From Galeruca laticollis (Eukaryota > Arthropoda > Insecta > Coleoptera > Chrysomelidae): DNA of 64,000 bases. Of the stretch, positions 19,801 through 31,000 are shown piece after piece. Both the position numbers and the translations under genes were made by a program. The notes under the pieces were generated by a model. The model was not told the DNA's origin, searched no databases, and saw only the letters and a list, made by a program, of their open reading frames with translations. Numbering within the stretch: position 1 is the stretch's first letter; each line of letters starts with the position of its first letter. The stretch is from assembly GCA_963921935.1 (NCBI GenBank), contig OY998175.1, positions 307,667,484-307,731,483 of the forward strand, read 5' to 3'.

Positions 19801-20278
19801 GTAAGTTATAATTAGTAGTATTTAATTGAAAAAAAAATATTTAATTAAATTGTACTTTGAACATATTTAATATTCCCTATGGAAGGTTGTGACGTTTCCT
19901 TACTCGGGGACGATGGTGTAGATTCCTAGTGGAAAATTTATATTTTCTACGATACTGTTTCATCAGGTTGTCGAAACGATTATTCAATTTAAAATAGGGA
20001 AACATTTTATTATGAATAATACAAAAAATTCGAGTTTTCGACGTCTTTTTATAGTTTTTAGTCCAACATTTTTGATGTTAGTCTTCAAACATTTTTAAGT
20101 TTGGTGTATATAAAAAAAAATCAAATGCGATTACCAAACATGAATCTTCAATGACAAGCTTATGTTCAACATTAAAAAAAATTCATTTTAAATATTTCTT
20201 TGGAATGAATTATGTTCGTATTTTCCGATTTTCTTTTACAAATATTTTTATTTTTTAATCCAATTTTCTCATTTACAG
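19801..20278. other. Short intron, nothing recognised
   Basis: AT-rich intron of 478 bases with a pyrimidine-rich tract before the acceptor ATTTACAG. Confidence 0.6.
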
Positions 20279-20477
20279 GTGCGAACTGGAGATTTAGTTT
20301 TCGACTGGGACGAAAGTTTCGAGCTCGATTTAGTTAACAACAGGGAATTGGATTTGTTGATTTATTCCTGGGATCCTCAATACAGGCACAAACTGTGCTA
20401 CAAAGGTTCCGTTTATTTGCCCACTCTGCTCAAATCCGGTCCTATACACCAATTAGCGTTAAAAATTGAACCGAGAG
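20279..20477 (+). CDS. RhoGAP100F: Syd-1/RhoGAP100F-like gene, exon (C2)
   Basis: Acceptor ATTTACAG, donor GTAAAT, phase 0 to phase 1. Reads VRTGDLVFDWDESFELDLVN, then RELDLLIYSWDPQYRHKLCY, then KGSVYLPTLLKSGPIHQLAL. This is the second half of the C2 domain (WDE.FE.D, then Y.WD). The next exon in phase is 28 kb away at 48743. Confidence 0.9.
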
Positions 20478-20599
20478 GTAAATTACTATCATTATTATCA
20501 AACTTCATACACACAGAACAAAAACTTTGCCTAAAATTTCACAATCATCAGAATATAATGTTTTTTATGCAAAATTTGGATCAACACTGATTTAAATTG

Positions 20600-21056
20600 A
20601 TTTTTGTGACGATTTTCTTCTCTAGCATGTTGAGTCGAGTTCTTGATCTGCGATTTAAGAACATTTCTGCTGTAGTCTTACCTGTAGAAGTTTGAGAAGT
20701 GCAACGATAGGCTAATAACATTTTATCCAATTGGAGTTGTATGGGCCTATGGACTTTAAAATTTGTACAGTCCTTTCAGCAGTCCAATTTGATTTTGGGT
20801 GGTATGGTGGCGTCAAAATATGTCGGATATCATTATTTGGAACTAGTTTCTCCGAAATACCAAAATTAGCAAAAAGCAAAAAAATACGTGGTAGTAGATT
20901 TCATTACTCTGATATCTGCCCACTCAAACTAAGCATCTATAATTACCAAAAAATTATAGTTTCCTTTCACTGCAAAATCTACAAGTATGCGTTCAAAAAT
21001 TCGATCACAAGATCAACCTACTTCTATTTCCGATTTAGCTTTGGCAGATTTTTGAC
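20600..21056 (-). pseudogene. Gypsy integrase remnant
   Basis: Minus-strand translation holds CEICQKAKSEIEVG, then RILVDFAVKGNYNFLVIIDA (VD-F and VVxD motifs of the integrase core), then LTPPYHPKSNWTAERTVQ (PYHPxSN.xAER). The part with the second Asp is missing, and stops are present. A short dead fragment, unrelated in detail to the Gypsy at 4494. Confidence 0.75.
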
Positions 21057-21895
21057 ATATGTACACTTTTTTACTTCTTCTTCTAGTGCCTATCCGTTAC
21101 CGAATGTTGGCAATGGTTCCAACAATGATAATTTTATTTGTTGCTGCTCTGAATAGTCTTGTGGTGGATGTTTCAAACCAAGTTCTTCAGTTCTTTAGCC
21201 AGGATATTCGTCTTCTTGCAATGCTTCTCCTGCCCTGCACTTTTACCTATTAGATGCATTTTAGTAATTTAGTACTGTGTATTTGGTTTCGTTACTCATG
21301 ATGTGCCCCAGATATTTCAATTTTCTACTTTTTACTGTGTTTATTATTTATTTTTCTTTATTTAGTTTTTGGAGTATTCGGGTATTTGATATCTTGTCCA
21401 CCCATGATATTTTGAGGATTCTTCTATATATCCACAACTCGAATGCCTTCAGAGTTTATTTGTTGTTGCCTCCGTTAAGGTCCAAGACTCTACTCCGTAC
21501 AATAAGATGGAGAATACGTAGCATCGGAGCAGTCTGAGTTTTAGTTTTAAATTAAAATTATGTGTCTTGAATAATTTGGACATTTGATTGAAAGCCTTGC
21601 TTTTTTATTTCTTGGGAATAGTCTCATTGTTCATATAGTACTGTGCCAAGATATGTATATATTGACACTCGTTCTACCGCTTTCTCATTGATGATAAACT
21701 GTACTTCGCCAATTCCTTCATTACTAACAACTTTTGTTTTACTGGTTTTGACTAGACCAGTGCAGTGTTTGCAAATATGACGATGACATCGGCAAATCTA
21801 AAATTGATTATTCATTTGCCATTTAATAGTAATCCTGCTTCCGTGTATTCTAGGGCTGCTTGGAAAATTGTCTCTGAGTATATAATATATTCACC
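21057..21895 (-). pseudogene. LINE RT remnant
   Basis: Minus strand, many stops and shifts. Recognisable: INFRFADVIVI (the YADD block, Asp changed to Val), RLLRCYVFSILLYGVESWTL, FELWIYRRILKISWVDKIS and SRKLKYLGHIM, then a tail with AGAAGAAG. Same LINE type as the element at 1-2486, opposite strand, more decayed. It abuts the Gypsy remnant. Confidence 0.8.
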
Positions 21896-21958
21896 ATGTG
21901 ACAGGGAAACAGCAGATAACCTGCAATGCCGACGGGTGGGTAGGGGCGGTTGGAATGG

Positions 21959-23135
21959 AAGGTCCGTCAAGCTGCCCCCTCCCCCGGTTAGATTTTTTCT
22001 ACCAAAATGCTAACACACATAAAGGGCACCTAGCACAACCTAGCACAACAATTTTTTTAGCTTGCACACCAACTGCTCACAATAAAAATGCTTTTGAATT
22101 CGGGTGGGGCCAGGTTAACTCTAGCCCCCCCACCCCCCTCCCCCCCGGTTGGAATTTTGTCGCCAAAATGCTAGCACAGATAAAGGACACCTAGCACAAC
22201 CTAGCACACCATTTTTTATAGCTAGCACACCAACAGCTTACAATAAAAATGCTTTTGAATTCGGGTGGGGCCAGGTTAACGCTAGCCCCCCGGTTGGAAT
22301 TTTGTCGCCAAAATGCTAGCACAGATAAAGGACACCTAGCACAACCTAGCACACTATTTTTTATAGCTAGCACACCAACAGCTTACAATAAAAATGCTTT
22401 TGAATTCGGGTGGGGCCAGGTTAACGCTAGCCCCCCCCGGTTGGAATTTTCTCGCCAAAATGCTAGCACAGATAAAGGACACCTAGCACAACCTATCACA
22501 CTATTTTTTATAGCTAGCACACCAACAGCTTACAATAAAAATGCTTTTGAATTCGGGTGGGGCCAGGTTAACGCTAGCCCCCCCCCCGGTTGGAATTTTC
22601 TCGCCAAAATGCTAGCACAGATAAAGGGCACCTAGCACAACCTAGCACACTATTTTTTATAGCTAGCACACCAACAGCTTACAATAAAAATGCTTTTGAA
22701 TTCGGGTGGGGCCAGGTTAACGCTAGCCCCCCCCACCCCCCCCCCCGGTTGGAATTTTGTCGCCAAAATGCTATCACAGATAAAGGACACCTAGCACAAT
22801 CTAGCACACCGTTTTTTATAGATAGCACACCAATTGCTTACAATAAAAATGCTTTTGAATTTGGGTGGGGCCAGGTTAACGCTAGACCCCCCCCCCGGTT
22901 GGAATTTTGTCGCCAAAATGCTAGCACAGATAAAGGACACCTAGCACACCATTTTTTATAGCTAGCACATCAACAGCTTACAATAAAAACTCTTTTGAAT
23001 TCGGGTGCGGCCAGGTTACCGCTAGCCCCCCCCCGGTCGGAATTTTTTCGCCAAAATGCTAGCACAAACGAAGGACACCTATCACAATCTAGCACACCAT
23101 TTTTATAGCTAGCACAGCAACTACACTTTTAATTC
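21959..23135 (+). repeat. Left arm: about 8 x 147-bp tandem repeats
   Basis: Units begin near 22027, 22187, 22333, 22480, 22627, 22788, 22938 and 23085. Each holds CACCTAGCACAACCTAGCAC, a TTTTTTATAGCTAGCACACC phrase, AATGCTTTTGAATTCGGGTG, a C-tract of 6 to 14 bases, and GTCGCCAAAATGCTAGCACA. Spacing changes mostly with C-tract length. The inner copies are most alike, the outer ones more worn. Short frames in all units are chance products of the repeat. Confidence 0.9.
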
Positions 23136-24405
23136 TGGGGAGTGGGACGGAGGTCAGTGAAATAACGCTATACTTACTCGATGAATGAATAAATGGATAA
23201 ATGCATAGGTTGAATATATATGTAAAACGGCTGGTTTAATTGTTTCTTACTGTAGTTACGAAAAATTTTCGGAATATTCCACTCATATGGTAAAAATTCC
23301 AAATGAAGCAGGATCTTTTCGGAGATAACTCTCCGGCAGTGCTGATAATTTCCCTTTAAGTCCGTATCTAAGTAACGTCTAAGTAACAATTGTTATTATC
23401 ATAATTTTAATTTAAAATATCATAACAATGTCACGGTTTGAAAACGATTCTTCAAGTTTAATCCAAAAATAAGTGATTGAAAATGAACCAAAAAGGGTAA
23501 TTAAATACCATGTAATGTTGTTTAAATAATATAAATTTAGCATTAATACAGTTTTATGTCGTCTAATCGAGAAATATTCTATCGAATTACACTCATGAAA
23601 ATAGTTAGATCATTAGTTTTACTTATATAGTCCATGTTACTTGTAATATTATTAGAAAGAATACATATTATTACAACTATCAGCCCTTCGGGGAAACCCT
23701 TTCTTAATCCAAACATCTGATTCGGCCAGTTTGGATGTACCTACAAGAATTTTATTTCCTCTTAAGACCCATAAAACCGGCATTATAAAAATTATTGAAA
23801 TTTTAACGATAGACTTGGTTTAACGACCCTTTTGAAAAGTCCGAAGAGAACTTCAGATGGATCATACCTAGTTTTTAGAAACATAAAAATATCTATGTCA
23901 TCAATTTTGCTGCCTTCCATTTAAAACCCATATTATAAGAAAGCAAAAAAATTAGTCCACTTTATTTAGTCCGCCAACTTTGGTGATCCGCCATGTTGAA
24001 TTTAGAATAACGTCACATACCTAATCATGGATTGGCATGCAAACTAGACGTATATACAGAATTTCAAATCAATCGGTTGAAGATATCTGCTTTAAAACTG
24101 AGTTGCAAGATTGCAACCGAACAAACATACATTGCCAGTTACATACTAAAAATTTTGAAAAATACATAGTAGTGTTGGTGTCTTATGATATGCCACAGAA
24201 ATATTCAGAGCTCTGATTAACCGGCTGCACGTTCTAAGTTAACTTGGGAATTTAAAGAAAATCTGATAGTGAAATGCAAAATTTATGTTATCATTAGAAT
24301 GGTTAATTAAACATCAACTTCGGCAATAAATATTCTGGCAAATTTAAATATAAAGTTTGAGTGTTTCTTTTAAATAAGGACTATAGTGAACCACGATCAG
24401 TCTAA
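23136..24405. other. Middle of the foldback-like element, unrecognised
   Basis: AT-rich sequence between the two arms, no long ORF and no motif known to me. It could be the element's own loop or unrelated sequence trapped between arms. Confidence 0.5.
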
Positions 24406-25730
24406 AACCTGGCCCCACTCGAATTCAAGAGCATTTTTATTGTAAGCTGTTGGTGTGCTAGCTATAAAAAATGGTGTGCTAGGTTGTGCTAGGTGTCCTT
24501 TATCTGTGCTAGCATTTTGGCGACAGAATTCTAACCGGGGGGGGGCTAGCGTTAACCTGGCCCCACCCGAATTCAAAAGCATTTTTATTGTGAGCTGTTG
24601 GTGTGCTAGCTATAAAAATTGTTGTGCTAGGTTGTGCTACGTTTGGCACGAGGTCCTGCTAAAATAAAAATACAAAGGAATGATGGTGAAGGCGCAGAGA
24701 AAGCCGCTGCTTAGAGTCTGCAGTGCTTACAGGACGACGTCCACAATAGCACTGCAGGTAATATCGGCCACAATCCCGATCCACATATTGGTGAACGAGA
24801 GGGTCAGATTGTACAGGAGAGGCGTTGTGAACGAGCAAGTTAAGAATGAAGAGAGGGAAATCAGCTTAGGCATGTGGCAGCATGAATGGCAGGAGGAGAG
24901 GTCGAAGGCGGTATGGACGAGAGATGTAGCGGGGTGGTACAGATGTATGCACCGCCGCACCAACTACTACTTTACTCAATTTCTAACGGGACACGGGTCT
25001 TTCAGGAAATACACATTTGGAATCAAAAAAACTACGGATGACCTGTGTCCCGAGTGTGATGTGCCAGACGACCCGCGGCATGTGGTGTCGGAGTGCTCTG
25101 AGTACCGTATAGAACAGAGTGAAATAAAAAAGGTTGCAGGATCTCTCGATCCCAGCATCATTATGGAAACTGCCACAAGGAGAAAGAAGGTGTACGCCCG
25201 GGTGATCGATATCATTACCAAATTGATGAGGAAGAAGGAGGCAAGAGCTATTCTATTCACATTTCCTTTTCAAATTCGTATATACATTAGTTTTTCTATT
25301 TCTTTATATGTCATGTGTTAGTTTTTCGTATGTGTTCTGGGTTTTAGTTGTTTTCCTTTTAGGTCACAATGGTGTGTCGAGTTCTTTTACTCACAAGATA
25401 CGGTAGAAATATGTAGGAAGAGGAGAGCAACAGCCGGCACACAACGACGATATGTTCGCTAAGAACGGTTCCGTGTGTGCCGGTGGAGAAGAGGGTGGGT
25501 TTTTAGCTGGTAGGCGATCGAGTGCGGCTATTTAAAGAGTGGATGACCCGGGAACCTGATAGGTCCGGGTTTTAAACGTACCCGGTTGAATCCGCACACC
25601 TGGGTCTTCTTCCCAGGCGTCTTCTTGAAGATTTTCCCACCCGCAAAAAAAAAGGTTGTGCTAGGTGTCCTTTATGTGTGCTAGCATTTTGGTAACAAAA
25701 ATTTAACCGGGGGGGCCAGCTTAACGGAGC
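24406..25730 (-). repeat. Right arm: inverted 147-bp repeats, interrupted
   Basis: About two units in reverse orientation to the left arm (24406-24639 and 25654-25730). A LINE fragment (24640-25653) lies between. The unit at 24406 starts in mid-unit with CCTGGCCCCACTCGAATTC, so this arm is shorter than the left. Confidence 0.85.
24640..25653 (+). pseudogene. R1-clade LINE 3' fragment
   Basis: Inserted in the right arm, with a 10-bp duplication GGTTGTGCTA (24630-24639 and 25654-25663) and an A-tail of nine. The frame 24680-25321 reads PLLRVCSAYRTTSTIALQVI, then WQEERSKAVWTRDVAGWYRC, YYFTQFLTGHGSFRKY and CPECDVPDDPRHVVSECSEY, the C-terminal zinc-finger region of R1/TRAS-type LINEs. The RT itself is missing, so this is a 5'-truncated copy. 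Long 3' UTR follows. Confidence 0.85.
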
Positions 25731-25739
25731 TTGGAATGG

Positions 25740-26300
25740 GTGTGTCAGAAGTGTTGACTAGTTGAAATTTGTGAGATGTGTGAACGTGTTTAAAGATAGT
25801 ATACGGTCTATGTATACGTCGGGTAGGTCGTCGTAAGCCGTGGCTACTAGCCGTACTGGAGGGAATGGGAGCTTCCTCTTGGGTTTTCTGCCAAGAGGCT
25901 GTCTGTTAGCGATCCACGGTATGAGGGCGAAAGCTAATCTGTAACATGACCCTTTTATAAGTTAAAAAATACTTGCGACCTCCAGAACTATGGAGTGAGA
26001 GTGGCGACAATAAGTAGGGGACTCCGCCCATCCGCCACGTTGTGTCGAAATTTAAATTAGCGCTATAGGAACAACAACTTTTTGTAGAAATAATTACGCA
26101 ATACTAAGGTTTTAGATAAAAAAAGTTGAGAGGTGTCAAGGGACACCCGGATGGAACGAAGTTCCTTTCGATTAATTAGTGAAGGAATTGTAATAAAATT
26201 TTATTTTTTTTATGAAATAATCGTCGCGACACCACACTGTTCAATGCGAAATAGAATTGAAAATATCTGGCTTGCTTTCTATAAGAGAGAGAGAGACAGG
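25740..26300. other. Intron sequence, nothing recognised
   Basis: No coding signal. A short palindrome GGAACGAAGTTCC lies at 26154-26166 and its like recurs near 26829. Confidence 0.5.
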
Positions 26301-26304
26301 CAGA

Positions 26305-26850
26305 CAGAGAAACATGCGCACGCCGCACAGCTTACAATAGCAAAAAGTGTCGTGACAACTTTTCGTAAGAATTTTTTCCGTCTAGCCCCCTTTTACTTCA
26401 CTTCGTTCCAAAAAGCAAAAAAAAAGAATTTTTCAGAAAATAAAAATTTCTCCCCGGTGGGGAATCGAACCCCGGTCTCCCGCGTGACAGGCGGGGATAC
26501 TGACCACTATACTACAAAAGTATTATTCATTATACAGCAAGCAACTGAAGTATATTATTTCAATTTTTGTTGTAGAGAATCTCAACAATTAATTAACATA
26601 ATAAAGACATAAAACTGTACTAAGTAATATTAAAATATGATTTGTTTTTGAATTTATTAAAATTATGACGCGTACACTTGCTAAACACACAAAATGTGGA
26701 GATTATAAATCGTATGACTTGGTTGGAGAAACATGCGCACGCCGCACAGCTTACAATAGCTTCAAAAAGTGTCGTGACAACTTTTCGTAAGAATTTTTTC
26801 CGTCTAGCCTCCTTTCACAACGCGCGATAAGGAACTTCGTTCCAAAAATT
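26305..26850. repeat. Block of about 105 bp duplicated around a tRNA-like sequence
   Basis: The stretch starting AGAAACATGCGCACGCCGCA (about 26306-26392) and running through TTTTCCGTCTAGCC recurs at about 26727-26817 with small changes. Between the two lie an A-rich tract, the tRNA-Asp-like sequence and AT-rich DNA. This looks like a repeat family copy broken or duplicated by a later event. Confidence 0.65.
26450..26521 (-). pseudogene. tRNA-Asp(GTC)-like sequence, acceptor stem broken
   Basis: Minus strand reads GTAGTATAGTGGTCAGTATC (D arm), an anticodon arm CCCGCCTGTCACGCGGG with anticodon GTC, and GGGGTTCGATTCCCC (T arm), close to insect tRNA-Asp. The 3' acceptor strand CCGGGGA is intact, but the 5' strand reads about ACTTTTG and cannot pair with it. 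So it is a pseudogene or a tRNA-derived SINE head rather than a working tRNA. The internal A and B box sequences are preserved and could still bind RNA polymerase III factors. Confidence 0.8.
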
Positions 26851-26944
26851 GGAGTATCGCTATTTAGTTGCAAATCTCTTGTAGTGTATTAATTCTTTAA
26901 TTAACAATCTCTATGCTTAAAATATACGAGTTCTGTTGTACCTA

Positions 26945-27172
26945 TGGGAAGGTCGCCTATGTTGGCACGCTTAACTTTAATGCTATCTAACTTGCTTATT
27001 TGCAAACGCAACATTTACTGTTTTGACTGTGTATATTCTGTTATACAACAGCTATTGATGATAGTCATTCAAATTCTGATTAATTAATTTTTTTTTCATA
27101 CAGTAACGATATAAAAAATTATTAAGGTATGCCATCATAAGAGCATGCCAGGACCTATGATGGCATACCTCT
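26945..27172. repeat. Left end of pogo-like element with subterminal repeats
   Basis: Besides the tip, inverted and direct copies of the core CCTATGATGGCATACC occur at 27126-27140 (GTATGCCATCATAAG) and 27156-27171. Likely transposase contact sites. Confidence 0.7.
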
Positions 27173-27277
27173 CAGAAATTAAATATACTCGATTCAAAAG
27201 TAGTTTTATTTAAACAAAAAGTAACAAAACAAGAAAAATTCTGATAAACAACAATAAAATAGGTAACATTCTCAGCG

Positions 27278-27726
27278 TTAACAAACAAAGTAGCGAAATA
27301 CATATTCTCGAAATTCAACGTAGCAGACTAGAATGTAACGAAAACTTCTACTGGTATAGCTCGTAAACAAACAATTTAGTTTGTTTAGGTACTCCAGCGC
27401 AATCACAGTAGCACCAGGACAGGCATTTCTGACATCGAATCCAAGTTTCTCTAGCACGAGACTGAGAGTGTGGCCCATTACAATATATGCAAGCAGCATC
27501 AGATTCTTCGTCACTATCAATATTGTACGAGTTATTATTGTCCTCGTCCTCTTGTATTATTCTTCTTTCCACTTTTCTCGCTCTTTTTCAGCCTCCTAAT
27601 CTGCTTGATTTTGCAATTCTACAATATTAGGTGTACTGTTCATATGACCACATTTCCCGCGCTTCCTTCCTCTCTTCATTTCAAGTTTTGGTGCAGCTAC
27701 TGGCAATGGCGATACCTCTTGTATAG
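27278..27726 (-). pseudogene. pogo-like transposase C-terminus
   Basis: The minus frame 27348-27572 reads DEESDAACIYCNGPHSQSRA, then RETWIRCQKCLSWCYCDCAG, a CxxC...CxxC...C pattern found at the end of Tigger/Jerky-like insect transposases. It joins the DDE piece across the BEL element, whose TATAG duplication marks the cut (27722-27726). Reading beyond 27348 is not conserved. Confidence 0.75.
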
Positions 27727-27961
27727 TGTTCGAGATTATACTTGCACTACTAAACTATTCTTCTAAAATTAAATTAAAATTTAAAATATTTGAAGAATGA
27801 AAATAAAACATGTGAGTGCTTCTAACGTTTATTCATCTCTATCTCCCTCTCCGCTACACCTTGCCGGCCTAGCGACCAGCTCGTAAAAGGCGACGTTGTC
27901 GCTTTTACAAATAAGTAAATACTTACAATAAAAATAAATAAAAATGTATTGAGCGCAAACA
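27727..27961 (-). repeat. BEL/Pao-2 3' LTR
   Basis: Begins TGTTCGAGATT and ends GAGCGCAAACA on the + strand. Same as 33589-33823. Confidence 0.93.
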
Positions 27962-28032
27962 TGCCGCCCGCCTTGAAACACTTTGTTTTCAACATGAAAT
28001 AAATAAAACTTCTTACGCGCTTGAATAACAAA

Positions 28033-31000
28033 TTAACAGTTTATAGGCAACGGACAGATTTTTGAAAATGACCTTTTTATAGTGCCCAACTCAGTTTTTA
28101 GTAAAGCCACTCTAGCAACATTGTCTTTGCCTACAAACACTTCCAGCACTTTACCCATCTTCCATTTCATGGGGGGCATATTGTCGTCTTTAATAAGCAC
28201 TATTTCACCCACTTTTAAATTGTGACAGTTCTGCTTCCACTTGCTTCTCTGCTGAAGCTCGGATATGTACTCCTTGCTCCAACGGGCCCATATATGTTGC
28301 TTCATTTGTTGTAAATGTTGGTACAGGGATAAACGATTAATTGGCAAACTTCTTACATCTATACTGGCGATAGGACTTATTTGACGTCCAATTAGAAAAT
28401 GTGCTGGCGTCAATGGAGTGAAATCGTTGGGGCTGGAGGAAAGGGTAGACAAGGGACGACTATTCATTATGGCTTCAACTTCCGAAAGCAAAGTATAAAA
28501 TTGCTCAAACGTGAGCGGAGTGTTAGTGACAACCCTTTTCAAATGACTTTTCATCGTTTTTACGCCCGCCTCCCACAGTCCCCCAAAATGAGGTGAGTGA
28601 GGTGGTATAAAATGCCAGTCCACCTCTTCATTATTTAATTCATTGCTTAACATCGCGTCGTTATCACGAATGAAACAACCCAACTCTTTTAACTCTGTGT
28701 GTGCACCCAAAAAGTTACTACCGTTGTCCGAGAAAATTGTAGAAGGCTTGCCTCTACGAGCAGCAAATCGACGCAGCGATGATATAAATGATTCTGTACT
28801 AAGACTGGTTACTAATTCTAAATGTACTGCTTTGGTCAGGAAACAAACATAAAGAGCAACATATGATTCTGACAATTTAGCACCACGACCCATTCGGTCT
28901 TTTATTTGGAAGGGACCTGCATAATCCACTCCAACTACATCAAAAGGATGCTTAGGCGTTAGTCGTTGTTCTGGTAAGTTACCCATAATAGGAGTTAATA
29001 CTTTAGGGTTATACCTACTACACTTTATGCAATTGCGTACAATTTGTTTTGTCAGCGTACGACCCGAAATAGGCCAATATTTTTCTCTTATCGACGCAAG
29101 TAAATGTTGAGGACCGCAGTGATACAATTTAATATGTTCATTTGTAATAATTAATTTCGTGAGACGGTGATTCTGTGGAAGCACTAACGGATGCTTCTTC
29201 TCAAATTCAAATTTAGCGTTTACCAATCTTCCCCCAACTCTTAAAAATCCATATTGATCAATGAAAGGATTTAAACTTAACAATTTGCAGGATTTTAATT
29301 TATTGGCTTTAATTTGATACATTTCGGTTTGAAAGGAGCTTTGTTGAACATGCCTAAGAAGTAAATTAAATGACTCATCACTTTCGCCTTTTGATATTGG
29401 ACCATATTTGCGTTTATTTTTAGCACTTTTACAATTATATATAAATCTACGCATCCAAGCAACTATTCGTTTCAGTTTAATTAGATTAGAGAATCTGTCA
29501 ATAACATAATTTTCTTTGCATGTTATGACCCCCGTATTGCAAGCCGTTTTAGATTTTCTTACATCGGGTAAGTCGTTAGTTTGACAAATGTTTTTTGGCC
29601 ACTTTGACTCGTCCGAATGTAAAAACTGTGGCCCATACCACCAGATATCTAGGTTTCGTATCTCAGAGCATTTGACTCCACGTGATAGATAATCAGCAGG
29701 ATTTAGTTCACTGGGTACGTGTCTCCAGTAATCGTGATTGGTGCTGTTCTGGATTTCCGAAACCCTATTTCCGACAAAACTTTTCAACTTGTTGGGAGGC
29801 GTTTTAATCCATCCCAAGACAATGGTGGAGTCTGTCCAAAAATATCTTTTTGTCACTGCAAGTCTCAAAGCTCTAGATACCTTCTCCGCTAATTTAGCGG
29901 CAACTAGTGCCCCACAAAGTTCCAACCGAGGTAAAGTTACAGACTGCAATGGAGCAACCTTTGCCTTTGATGCCAAGAGGTAGACAAAGGCTTCATTTTT
30001 ATTGTCAATAGATTTTAAATAAATGCAAGAGCCATATGCTTTCTCTGAACTGTCAGAAAAGCAGTGCATTTCAATATTTTTTGCGTTTTCGCATATTACA
30101 TGACGTTCAATTTTTAGTTCATTTAAATATTTTGCCTCCAACCTAAACTTTAACCACTCACAAGCAATATGATTGGGTACTTGATCATCCCATGATAATT
30201 TTTCAAGCCAAAGGTTTTGCAATAACATTTTTACGGTTATTATACAGGGACTGACCAAGCCCAATGGGTCAAAAATCTTTGAGGAATTCGATAAAATGAT
30301 CCGCTTAGTAACTTGTTTAACATTAGGAAAATTCTTAACATTGAACATCAATTTGTCTTGTGATGGACACCAAATTAGTCCAAGAGTTTTTTTTCCATCA
30401 GTTTCACCGAACTCAATAATTTTTGCTAATGGATCGTTTTCTGGTATGCAATCTAAAATACTTGGATTGTTTGACACAAACTTCCTCAAAAAGAAACAGC
30501 CCTCCTTTAATACATTAAAAACTAATTCTGTTAACCTTCTAGCTTCTTGAACCGAGTCCGCGCCCGTCAATAAATCATCTACATAGCAATCATTTTTTAT
30601 AATGTCAGCAATGTCGGGATATTCCGTTTGGACGTTATTAGCAATTTCAAATAAACACCTAATTGCTAAAAATGAAGCAGGTGCAGTTCCGTATGTCAAA
30701 GTGTTCAACTCATAAGTATCAATCGGTTCGTTATCACTGAATCGCCATAGAATTTTTTGCAAATGTCTATCTTCAGGTTCTACTAATACTGATCTGTACA
30801 TTTTTGTACAGTCAGCTGCGATAACTATACTGTGCTGTCTAAAACGTATTAGAATTGAAAACAAATCTTGTTGGATAGTTGGTCCAACCATTAATATATT
30901 GTTTAACGAAAAACCCGTGCAGCTTGGCAACGACGCGTCAAAAACCACTCTCAAAGAAGTAGTGATAGCATCTTCTCTATAAACACCGTGGTGGCTCATA

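Larger units (their letters stand above)
21959..25730. mobile_element. Foldback-like element with tandem-repeat arms
   Basis: A 3.8-kb unit flanked by a 9-bp duplication TTGGAATGG (21950-21958 and 25731-25739). Its ends are inverted: GGTCCGTCAAGCTG on the left and GCTCCGTTAAGCTG on the right (minus strand), followed on both sides by a C-tract and CCAAAATGCTA. The left arm holds about eight tandem units of about 147 bp, the right arm about two in reverse. A 1.3-kb unlike middle separates them. Long inverted arms built of tandem repeats and 9-bp duplications are known of Drosophila foldback (FB) elements; no transposase is seen here. Confidence 0.75.

Noticed and set aside
22249..22961. Repeated frames with 'EFGWGQVNASPPRLEF'-like units
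   Set aside because: Each is the 147-bp repeat read through; frames break at each C-tract and are mirrored in the inverted arm.
22020..23130. CRISPR-like repeat pattern
   Set aside because: Units adjoin without unique spacers, and the setting is an insect intron.
24643..24651. GGCACGAGG, which resembles a cDNA library adaptor
   Set aside because: Short and inside a LINE fragment with a proper target duplication; chance match.
26450..26521. Working tRNA-Asp gene
   Set aside because: The 5' acceptor strand cannot pair with the 3' strand.
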